Shown here one piece after another: positions 1-5,419 of a stretch of DNA of 11,486 bases. This DNA is from an uncultured Anaerocolumna sp. GTDB taxonomy: Bacteria > Bacillota > Clostridia > Lachnospirales > Lachnospiraceae. Where the stretch lies: the NCBI GenBank assembly GCA_937901695.1, contig CALDJN010000401.1, positions 1 through 11,486 of the forward strand, read 5' to 3'. Both the position numbers and the translations under genes were made by a program. Numbering within the stretch: position 1 is the stretch's first letter; each line of letters begins with the position of its first letter. The notes beneath the pieces were generated by a model. That model worked only from the letters and a program-made list of their open reading frames with translations. It had not been told where the DNA came from and searched no databases.

Positions 1-21
1 AGACGTGTGCTCTTCCGATCT
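1..21. other. Illumina sequencing adapter remnant
   Basis: The first 21 bases equal the 3' end of the Illumina TruSeq read-2 adapter (it contains GTGTGCTCTTCCGATCT). This is not genomic DNA. The coding frame of the neighbouring tag gene stops matching its family exactly where the adapter begins. Confidence 0.97.
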
Positions 22-433
22 GTACATCTTCGATTTTCTCCCAATTATTTATAATTGGTTTATGATTCACATATCTCCAGAGAAAAGCATCTAATGAGCC
101 ATACTTTTCGCATAAACAAAAATACATTTTAGCATTGTAGATTACAGCATTCACTTTTAGGCGATTCTTGATAATACCATCGTTCATCAATAGTTCTTCT
201 ACCTTTTCATCATCATACTCAATTATCTTTCCAGGGTCAAAATCGTCAAATACCTGACAAAGTGTATCCATTTTGGCTAAAATAGTAGCCCAGCTTAAAC
301 CCGCTTGTTTGCCCTCTAAGATGAGCATTTTGAAAAGCTCTTTATCATTATGAACAGGTTTTCCCCATTTGGTGTCGTGATAATGCTTTTCTAATTCTGT
401 TTTGTTTGCCCAGTTACATCTTACTATGTCCAT
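22..433 (-). CDS. tag: DNA-3-methyladenine glycosylase I, 3' end missing
   Basis: Base-excision repair enzyme that removes 3-methyladenine from alkylated DNA in the cytoplasm. 137 codons are present of about 190 usual for the family. Visible Tag hallmarks are the N-terminal Cys6 and His19 (in YHDTKWG), which match the zinc ligands Cys4 and His17 of E. coli Tag; the block LEGKQAGLSW with Glu40, matching catalytic-site Glu38; and the GIIKNRLKVNAVIYNA and FLWRYVNHKP blocks. The C-terminal part with the second His/Cys zinc pair is absent because the contig runs into adapter, so this is a sequencing truncation, not a pseudogene. The ATG at 431-433 is supported by an AAGGAGG ribosome site at 438-444. 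It is divergent from the GyrI-like gene. Product call is firm. Confidence 0.93.
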
Positions 434-469
434 ACTTCCTCCTTAAATCCAGTAAATTTATTTTTTCAT

Positions 470-475
470 CTTATA
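470..475 (-). promoter_or_regulatory. Candidate -10 box for tag
   Basis: On the minus strand TATAAG (five of six consensus bases) lies 36 bp upstream of the tag ATG. The matching -35 region at about 493-498 is poor (TTATCG). An alternative with a better -35, TTGATA at 515-520, has a weak -10 (TATCGA, 492-497). Either would put the palindrome at 524-535 just upstream of the promoter. Weak call. Confidence 0.25.
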
Positions 476-523
476 TTTCTACTACTTGCATTCGATAAAT
501 TTCTATTTAGTTAATATCAAATT

Positions 524-535
524 TATGGTACCATA
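524..535. promoter_or_regulatory. Perfect 12-bp palindrome, possible operator
   Basis: TATGGTACCATA is its own reverse complement and lies between the divergent tag and GyrI-like genes. An outer inverted pair, TTAATAT (511-517) and ATATTAA (533-539), partly overlaps it. This could be a regulator site, but no regulator gene is adjacent and AT-rich DNA yields palindromes by chance. Confidence 0.25.
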
Positions 536-728
536 TTAATTTAAATAAATAAACTTTAATTCCAAAATCAATTGTAATATATGCTACACCTAACCAAAAT
601 TCCTCTCAAAAAATGTGGAGAATAATGGGACTATCAACACTTCAGATATATGTTCACATAATTGTGCACATTTTTTCATGTTACTAAATATAAGTTTTCT
701 AACAAATTGGAAAATTTTAAATCATTAC

Positions 729-757
729 TTGATATATATTTTAAATCATTATAGGAT
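729..757 (+). promoter_or_regulatory. Candidate promoter of the GyrI-like gene
   Basis: TTGATA (729-734), 17-bp spacer, TAGGAT (752-757) on the plus strand match a sigma-A promoter at five and four positions. Transcription would begin near 764, giving a leader of about 36 nt before the TTG start. The second copy of the 14-bp direct repeat (738-751) lies inside the spacer. Confidence 0.35.
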
Positions 758-799
758 GGTTTCAGACATCGATGTACTTAATAAGAAAGGAAATAAATA

Positions 800-1255
800 T
801 TGAATATGGAAATTGAAAATATCCCATATTGTAGAATTGCGTATATAAGGCAAATTGGTCCTTATGGGCAGAACAATGTACAAATAATGGAGCAATTAAA
901 AAAATGGGCTCAGTCTAATAACTTACTTAATGAAGAATCCATCATATTAGGAATTGCTCATGATAATCCTAAATTAGTAGAACCCCAAAATTGTCGTTAT
1001 GATACTTGTTTAGTTATTTCGAATGATTATTGCATTAATAATGACTATATTAGTGAGGGTAGTATTCTTGGCGGAAAATATGCTGTTTTTAAAATAAGGC
1101 ATACTGCTGAAGCAGTTCAAAAAGCATGGCTTGAAATTTTCCCAGAGTTATTCAAGCATGGTTATCATTTGGATGAAACAAGACCTATTTTAGAAAGATA
1201 CAGAATTAAATTGATTAATGAGCACTATTGTGCAATTTGTGTACCAATTCACTGA
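800..1255 (+). CDS. GyrI-like (SbmC/AraC effector-binding) small-molecule-binding protein
   Basis: A 151-residue single-domain protein resembling E. coli SbmC/GyrI and the C-terminal effector-binding domain of AraC-type regulators. Shared features are the N-terminal strand with IRQIGPYGQ, the early helix EQLKKWA, the block CRYDTCLVI, the ISEGSILGGKYAVFKIRH strand, and the helix QKAWLEIFPELFKHGY followed by RPILERY. Members bind hydrophobic compounds or protect gyrase; which applies here cannot be seen. No DNA-binding domain is attached. The start is probably TTG at 800, 8-9 nt after an AGAAAGGA ribosome site; ATG at 806 would lie too far (about 14 nt). It is a monocistronic plus-strand gene closed by the terminator at 1325-1372. 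Confidence 0.8.
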   Translation: MNMEIENIPYCRIAYIRQIGPYGQNNVQIMEQLKKWAQSNNLLNEESIILGIAHDNPKLVEPQNCRYDTCLVISNDYCINNDYISEGSILGGKYAVFKIRHTAEAVQKAWLEIFPELFKHGYHLDETRPILERYRIKLINEHYCAICVPIH

Positions 1256-1279
1256 ACCTGTACTTTGTAGTAACATATT

Positions 1280-1897
1280 TTAAAAGTGTATGTTCTGCAC
1301 AGTAGTGAAACTGTAAGTAATTTTGAAAATACGTAGACTCACACATTGAATGAATCTACGTATTTTCTTTTTGCTATTGATTTCTAAGAAGCCTCTAATA
1401 TCATTGAAATTGCTTTCTCCATCGGCTCCCACTGATGGGCTTCCTATAACTACCGCCTCTGGAGCATTTCTAAGGGATATGACTGTGAATTCAGCCTGGC
1501 TCTGAGTTCTTTCATCCATATTTAACTGTAAGAGGTTCAACAAAAGTTCAAGGGATGTGGATTTTCCAACTCCTAAAGGCATAATTTCAAGGAAAACATC
1601 CTTTTTAACATTTTTATAAAAAGGTAATACATTCTCCCATTTTAAAAATTCATCATAATCAATATCGATAATAGAAAAAACTTTGTCATATTTCAAATCT
1701 AAGTCTAAAGTAAAATCAACCAATTTATCTGTTACAGGTTGGCTTTTTGCATCTTTTATTATAATAGCTATATCAACATCCGATTCATCAGTCTCTGTAC
1801 CTCTGGCAACAGAGCCATAAAGGATTATGCTTACCAGACAATCATTAAAAATATTTTTTAATTCTTCAACTAATTCATTTGTAATCATATAGTTCAT
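1280..1897 (-). pseudogene. MNT-type nucleotidyltransferase fused to S41-peptidase fragment (chimeric or decayed)
   Basis: Residues 1-100 form a small nucleotidyltransferase domain of the MNT/KNTase type: LYGSVARGT (27-34, the GS...RG motif), then ESDVDIAI with Asp40 and Asp42 as the metal-binding pair, and Asp78 or Asp80 in the later strand. Stand-alone members are about 100-130 residues and often pair with HEPN or DUF86 proteins; no partner is present. After YKNVKKD the frame leaves the family. Residues 127-161 (DERTQSQAEF ... GSPSVGADG) match the catalytic-serine block of S41 peptidases, Ser133 being the nucleophile equivalent, but the rest of that protease is missing. The last 25 or so codons run through a terminator hairpin. 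ATG at 1895-1897 follows the GNAT stop by 6 nt with ribosome site AAGGTGG. I infer deletion or fusion; the transferase half may still be active. Confidence 0.6.
1325..1372 (+). terminator. Rho-independent terminator of the GyrI-like gene
   Basis: A perfect 13-bp stem, GAAAATACGTAGA (1325-1337) and TCTACGTATTTTC (1355-1367), with a 17-nt loop is followed by TTTTT (1368-1372). It lies 70 nt past the GyrI-like stop. On the minus strand the same stem is followed by a weaker T-containing run (about CAAAATT), so it may work both ways. It also lies inside the tail of the minus-strand frame at 1280-1897, evidence that this tail was not originally coding. Confidence 0.8.
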
Positions 1898-1903
1898 GAC
1901 TTA

Positions 1904-2881
1904 TCACCACCTTAGCCCTTTTCTCATCACAGCAAATTCTTCTACAATATGAAAGCCTGCCTGAAGATATATTCTCGCTGCCGGATTCGTGTTTCCTGTA
2001 TATAGCGACATATATTGAGCTCCAACCTTTTTCTCCTCCTGACACAGCAGAAAGAACAATATAGTTCCTAATCCATAACCCTCATGTTCTTTATTTACCC
2101 CAATACCTGTAAAATAGCCTCTTCCGCTCTCCTGTCTTCTGATAGGACCTGCAAATCCAACGGTTCTTCCATTCTTGGCAGCTACTAGTACGGGAGCACC
2201 TTCATTGGCTGCCTGCTTTATTTCCTTTTCCCATAAGGGATTACCCAACTTTTGAAGCATGGTATCCAAATCATGATGCATATTTTTATCGAACAAAGCG
2301 ACCTGGTATCCAGCTTTTGCTGCTTTTTTCACTTTCTCCGTTATAGTTGCCGGTATGATATAATCATCCAGCCTCATATACATTGCACATTCAGTCGTTC
2401 GTTCTGCATAACCATAGTTTAATAATTCCTTATAAAGCCGGCTGTTCTTGAATACACCGGGGGCATTATTATGCTCATGATGATTTGTTCCCTTAATATA
2501 CCATGGAAGCATCATTGGATTAAAAAACAAAATATCGGATTGTACTCTGCCTGCCTTAGCAAAGGATTCCTCTAATAAATCCATAAATTTTCTGTAATTA
2601 TCACTAGTTTCACGCTGCTCATCAAGTAGGATACAGGTAATATATCCGCTTATTTTCCCTAATGGAATATCATCATCTACACAACCACATGCAAATCCAA
2701 CAACAGCTCCCTCCTCCCTCATAACAAAGGTATGATTCGGATGAAAGTAGGGATTTTCTGCAAATATCTCAGAAAAACGGGCTATATTCATTTCCTTGTA
2801 TCCGATTTTTACCGCTGCCCTGTTCCACAGACTTATAATTCCTTCTGTATCCTCTACTTTATATTGATGAATCATCTTCAT
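1904..2881 (-). CDS. Double-domain GNAT N-acetyltransferase
   Basis: A 325-residue protein with two GNAT folds. The C-terminal one (about 185-325) is canonical: strand VLVAAKNGRTVGFAG, the acetyl-CoA loop VNKEHEGYGLGT (262-273, Q/RxxGxG/A type), and NTNPAARIYLQAGF (297-310). The N-terminal fold (about 1-165) keeps the opening VEDTEGIISLWNRA and VVGFACG strand, but its pyrophosphate loop is replaced by RETSDN, so it probably does not bind acetyl-CoA. The acceptor is unknown; position behind murQ and the amidase-like gene suggests an amino sugar, peptide or peptidoglycan-related substrate, which is inference. ATG at 2879-2881 follows a strong AAAGGGGTGG site. It has its own promoter candidate and overlaps a 22-codon upstream frame by four bases. 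It precedes the transferase-like pseudogene by 6 nt. Confidence 0.85.
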   Translation of the reverse strand: MKMIHQYKVEDTEGIISLWNRAAVKIGYKEMNIARFSEIFAENPYFHPNHTFVMREEGAVVGFACGCVDDDIPLGKISGYITCILLDEQRETSDNYRKFMDLLEESFAKAGRVQSDILFFNPMMLPWYIKGTNHHEHNNAPGVFKNSRLYKELLNYGYAERTTECAMYMRLDDYIIPATITEKVKKAAKAGYQVALFDKNMHHDLDTMLQKLGNPLWEKEIKQAANEGAPVLVAAKNGRTVGFAGPIRRQESGRGYFTGIGVNKEHEGYGLGTILFFLLCQEEKKVGAQYMSLYTGNTNPAARIYLQAGFHIVEEFAVMRKGLRW

Positions 2882-2946
2882 GCCACCCCTTTCAGCAATA
2901 AATAACTATAGCCCTCATTCATAGCTTCTATCCCCACTGCTTTCAT
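2878..2946 (-). CDS. 22-codon upstream reading frame created by tandem duplication
   Basis: ATG at 2944-2946 follows AAAGGGGCGACC, a duplicated version of the GNAT ribosome site. The frame runs 22 codons (starts MKAVGIEAMNEGYS) and its TGA overlaps the GNAT ATG as ATGA, the classic layout for translational coupling. The peptide resembles nothing I know. It is best read as a by-product of the 66-bp duplication, or a small coupling ORF. Confidence 0.3.
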   Translation of the reverse strand: MKAVGIEAMNEGYSYLLLKGVA

Positions 2947-2980
2947 GGTCGCCCCTTTCAGCAATAATTAACTATAGCCC
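2882..2980 (-). repeat. 33-bp near-identical direct repeat, 66 bp apart
   Basis: Positions 2882-2914 and 2948-2980 differ at only three of 33 bases (shared core CCCCTTTCAGCAATAA and TAACTATAGCCC). Each copy carries the ribosome site and abuts an ATG. It is a recent tandem duplication of the GNAT translation start region; the intervening bases 2915-2947 have already diverged or were not duplicated. Confidence 0.85.
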
Positions 2981-2987
2981 CATATAT

Positions 2988-3019
2988 TATGAAATCATTT
3001 CGAGAAATTGTATTTCATA
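2988..3019. repeat. Inverted repeat overlapping the GNAT -10 box
   Basis: TATGAAAT (2988-2995) and ATTTCATA (3012-3019) form an 8-bp inverted repeat with 16 bp between, and an inner pair ATTTC/GAAAT lies in the loop. No T-run follows on the minus strand, so a terminator is unlikely. It overlaps the -10 and transcription start of the GNAT promoter, as an operator or a 5'-leader hairpin would. Confidence 0.4.
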
Positions 3020-3044
3020 TAGTATGATATCACAAATCAGTCAA
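3016..3044 (-). promoter_or_regulatory. Candidate sigma-A promoter of the GNAT gene
   Basis: On the minus strand TTGACT (3039-3044), exactly 17 bp, then TATATG (3016-3021) match consensus at five and four positions. The -35 lies 8 bp past the hydrolase stop codon, so the GNAT gene could be expressed apart from the upstream operon, with a leader of about 130 nt that contains the inverted repeat, the duplicated ribosome site and the 22-codon frame. Confidence 0.5.
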
Positions 3045-3051
3045 CTTCCCT

Positions 3052-4209
3052 TTACAGCATTGCCAAGTTATGAAATATCTGTCTCACATGCCGAATCTTA
3101 TCCACATCTCTGGAATAATATACCCGGTTCGTCAGCAGAATAGCATAACTATCCTTAACAGGGTCTATCCAAATAGAGGTATCTGTATATCCCGTATGTC
3201 CAAAGCTGCTATCCGAAAAATATTCCCCTACCGTCATATCCGGTATATTTTTAATACACCAGCCCAACCCTCTGTTTTCCCCATACTCCCCTGTATAGTT
3301 TCTGGTCATGATTGAAATTGTTTTTTTATCAAGGAGGCGCCCCGTCTTATCTTCCCCTTCTTTCCATAGCATAGCATCTGCCATACGGCACATATCTGTT
3401 ATATTGGAAAATATGCCTGCATTACCGCTTACTCCGCCCATGTGATATGCATTCTCATCATGTACCTCACCGATTAAACGCCGTTTCCTCCACACGCAAT
3501 ATTCTGTTGGCATAATATTAGGAATATTCTTTTTATTAGGACAATACATAGTATTACTCATACCCAAAGGACGGGTAATATAACAACCTATCACTTCTTC
3601 CAGAGGCAGCCCTGCTACTTCTTCCAGTACCCTGCCTAATACAATAAAACCAAGGCAGGAATATTCCACTCCCGAACTTTTTCTTGGAAGAATATGCTTT
3701 AATACCTCTAAAGCACCTTCTTTGTCCTTACTTATCTCATATAAGGGAATATGAGCAGGTAACATACTTGTATGTGTCAACAGTTGGAACATGGTTATTT
3801 CCCCTGTTGGGTAGCCCTTCCAGGTTGGAAGGTAACGATCCACCCTATCCGTTAATGCCACCTTGCCTTCCTCCATAAGACGTATAAATGCCAAGCTTGT
3901 AAATAATTTTGTACAGGAGGCTATATCAAAAAGTGTATCATTACCAACTAACTGTTCTGTTTCGCCTAAAGTTCCAACACTATTTACTGTCAAGCTATCT
4001 CCTATTCTTATTGCATAAGAAGCACCTGTAAATACCCTTTCCTTTATACTATCCTTTAAGAAGCTTTCCACTCTTTCCCCTATACTGTCCTTTAAGAAGC
4101 TTTCCACTCTTTCCTTTATGTTTTCCTTTATACTGTCCTTTATATTGCCCTTTATACTGTCACTGTCCTTTACACTGTCCTTTAAAAAGCTCTCCACATT
4201 CTCCTTCAT
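3052..4209 (-). CDS. AmiE-like serine hydrolase (beta-lactamase/PBP4 fold), cytoplasmic, with repetitive N-terminus
   Basis: A 385-residue serine hydrolase of the class C beta-lactamase/DD-peptidase superfamily. Motifs: Ser98-Cys-Thr-Lys101 (SxxK nucleophile and base), Tyr183-Ser184 (YSCLGF), and His338-Thr-Gly (third motif). The block GEVHDENAYHMGGVSGNAGIFS, about 248-269, is typical of the YbbE/AmiE branch, linked in Bacillus with murQ, nagZ and ybbC and acting as an N-acetylmuramyl-L-alanine amidase. No signal peptide is visible, so it would act in the cytoplasm on imported muropeptides. Residues 2-57 are tandem KDSI and ERVESFLKDSIK units ahead of the normal family start (KERVFTGASYAI). 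ATG at 4207-4209 is the only clear start, since an in-frame TGA lies at about 4234; its ribosome site is weak. Amidase versus other esterase or peptidase activity is not decided by sequence. Confidence 0.85.
   Translation of the reverse strand: MKENVESFLKDSVKDSDSIKGNIKDSIKENIKERVESFLKDSIGERVESFLKDSIKERVFTGASYAIRIGDSLTVNSVGTLGETEQLVGNDTLFDIASCTKLFTSLAFIRLMEEGKVALTDRVDRYLPTWKGYPTGEITMFQLLTHTSMLPAHIPLYEISKDKEGALEVLKHILPRKSSGVEYSCLGFIVLGRVLEEVAGLPLEEVIGCYITRPLGMSNTMYCPNKKNIPNIMPTEYCVWRKRRLIGEVHDENAYHMGGVSGNAGIFSNITDMCRMADAMLWKEGEDKTGRLLDKKTISIMTRNYTGEYGENRGLGWCIKNIPDMTVGEYFSDSSFGHTGYTDTSIWIDPVKDSYAILLTNRVYYSRDVDKIRHVRQIFHNLAML
4045..4206 (-). repeat. 12/36-bp minisatellite inside the hydrolase N-terminus
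   Basis: Two 36-bp units at 4045-4080 and 4081-4116 differ at three positions; a third, more diverged unit lies at 4171-4206. Between them (4117-4170) are four copies of a 12-bp unit related to TATACTGTCCTT, the last extended to 18 bp. Every unit is a multiple of three, so copy-number change alters length without breaking the frame. It encodes repeats of K-D-S-I and E-R-V-E-S-F-L-K-D-S-I-K, predicted to be charged amphipathic helix. Confidence 0.9.
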
Positions 4210-4326
4210 ATAATCACGTCCAATCTTCTTTTTTCAGGCTACAGATTTTCATAGGTTACTTTAAACACTTTACATTACCCTTCTTTTCTTCTTCCTAAAC
4301 TTGAGCCGGTTTTCTATCTTTTCAAA

Positions 4327-5235
4327 TTACTCCTTTTTTAAATTCCGAAGAGCTTCTCTTAAATGACCATCCTTCTGATTAAGTAATTGTTCTGCCTGTT
4401 TTTTGGATAAGCCGGATTTAATCATCATAATTGCTAACTTCACATGTCCTCCGGCCTCTTCCAGATAATTTTCTGCTTGTTGTTTAGATATATTCGTTGC
4501 GGTTTGTATCATCCTTATGGACCTTTGATGCAATTTTTTATTATTTGCTTTTAAATCCACCATCAGATTACCATATACTTTCCCCATCTTAATCATTACT
4601 GTTGTTGAAATAATATTTAATACCATCTTCTGTGAAGTCCCTGCCTTCATTCTGGTAGAACCTGATATAACTTCTGGCCCAACAACTGGCGCAATGGTAA
4701 TATCACAGATTTCACTAATAACAGATGAATTGTTATTCACCAGAGCTATGGTCAATGCACCTAATTCCTTTGCCTGCTTCACAGCTCCAACAACAAAAGG
4801 AGCTCCCCCACTGGCGGTAATCCCTACAACAATATCGTTACTACCAACATTCTTTTCCCTTATTAGCTCTGAACCGGCATCTTCATCATCCTCCGCACCT
4901 TCCACTGCATAGCGGAGTGCGGTATCACCACCAGCAATATAACCTTGAACCATCTCCGGGGAGCATGAAAATGTAGGTGGGCATTCGGAGGCATCCAGCA
5001 CACCTAGCCTTCCTGATGTTCCGGCACCAATATAGTATAATTTGCCTCCCTTTTTCATTCTATAATAAATGCTGTCCACAGCGTTTATTATGGGTTCCAT
5101 TTCCTTTGAAACCGCTTCTGCAACAATTTTATCCTGCTCATTAATTCTTGCCACTATCTCAGCTGTATCCCATTGGTCTATGTCAACGGATAATGGGTTT
5201 ATCTCTTCCGTTGTCAAGTTGTTTCTATTAATCAA
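4327..5235 (-). CDS. murQ: N-acetylmuramic acid 6-phosphate etherase
   Basis: Cytoplasmic lyase that splits MurNAc-6-phosphate into GlcNAc-6-phosphate and D-lactate, a key step in peptidoglycan recycling. At 302 residues it has the full family length. The SIS sugar-phosphate domain carries IGAGTSGRLGVLDASECPPTF (about 69-89) with Glu84, and Glu115 in VEGAEDDED, matching catalytic Glu83 and Glu114 of E. coli MurQ; VGITASGGAPFV and SGSTRMKAGTSQKMVLN are also family signatures. The C-terminus holds the helical UBA-like tail (AENYLEEAGGHVKLAIMMI). The start is TTG at 5233-5235, since the first internal Met is residue 46; ribosome site AGAAAGGTGG (5244-5253) is 8 nt upstream. A 23-codon frame overlaps this start by four bases. 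No MurNAc kinase or MurP PTS is next to it, so the 6-phosphate must come from a gene elsewhere. Confidence 0.97.
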   Translation of the reverse strand: MINRNNLTTEEINPLSVDIDQWDTAEIVARINEQDKIVAEAVSKEMEPIINAVDSIYYRMKKGGKLYYIGAGTSGRLGVLDASECPPTFSCSPEMVQGYIAGGDTALRYAVEGAEDDEDAGSELIREKNVGSNDIVVGITASGGAPFVVGAVKQAKELGALTIALVNNNSSVISEICDITIAPVVGPEVISGSTRMKAGTSQKMVLNIISTTVMIKMGKVYGNLMVDLKANNKKLHQRSIRMIQTATNISKQQAENYLEEAGGHVKLAIMMIKSGLSKKQAEQLLNQKDGHLREALRNLKKE

Positions 5236-5303
5236 CCCTTATTCCACCTTTCTGAACCATATTGCAGCAATATATTTCCAAATAGCAGAAGCAGTCTTCT
5301 CAT
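5232..5303 (-). CDS. 23-codon frame coupled to murQ start
   Basis: ATG at 5301-5303 follows GGAGG (5310-5314) with ideal 6-nt spacing. The frame encodes 23 residues (starts MRRLLLLFGNILLQYG), hydrophobic after two arginines, and its TGA overlaps the murQ TTG as TTGA. It could be a coupling or leader peptide, or chance. The remainder of the 184-bp gap to the binding-protein gene holds a short GGGAT/ATCCC hairpin (5377-5389) and no recognisable gene. Confidence 0.35.
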   Translation of the reverse strand: MRRLLLLFGNILLQYGSERWNKG

Positions 5304-5419
5304 CTGATTCCTCCATTATCATGCTGCATAATCTCAATAATTTGGGGCTGCTGCCTGAATGAATGATTCCCATAAGGGGATTGCATCCCTCAAAGCCTCA
5401 GCCCCGTAATAATTGATAA

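Larger units (their letters stand above)
434..799. other. AT-rich divergent intergenic region (tag / GyrI-like)
   Basis: This 366-bp non-coding stretch separates two divergent genes and should hold both promoters. It contains a perfect 12-bp palindrome at 524-535 (TATGGTACCATA) flanked by TTAATAT (511-517) and ATATTAA (533-539), and a 14-bp direct repeat ATTTTAAATCATTA at 714-727 and 738-751. A GTG-started 62-codon frame at 615-803 is open, but its composition (Asn, Ile, Tyr, Leu rich) is what random AT-rich DNA gives, and I do not call it a gene. I looked for an AraC-type helix-turn-helix upstream of the GyrI-like gene and saw none. Confidence 0.6.

Noticed and set aside
615..803. 62-codon plus-strand frame with GTG start overlapping the GyrI-like start by four bases
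   Set aside because: Composition is that of random AT-rich DNA, with no good ribosome site and no domain. It contains the candidate promoter of the next gene.
1550..1590. GVGKST in the chimeric frame as a P-loop ATPase
   Set aside because: The glycine five residues earlier is missing (MPLGVGKS) and no Walker B or ATPase context follows.
4219..4260. 12-codon frame beginning MKICSLKKEDWT upstream of the hydrolase
   Set aside because: Its ribosome site is weak and it resembles a GNAT N-terminus only by chance; too short to support.
5360..5410. GGGGCTGAGG and GGGATGCAATCCC before murQ looked like part of a TPP riboswitch
   Set aside because: The rest of the conserved THI-element core is absent, spacing is wrong, and the downstream gene has no thiamine role.
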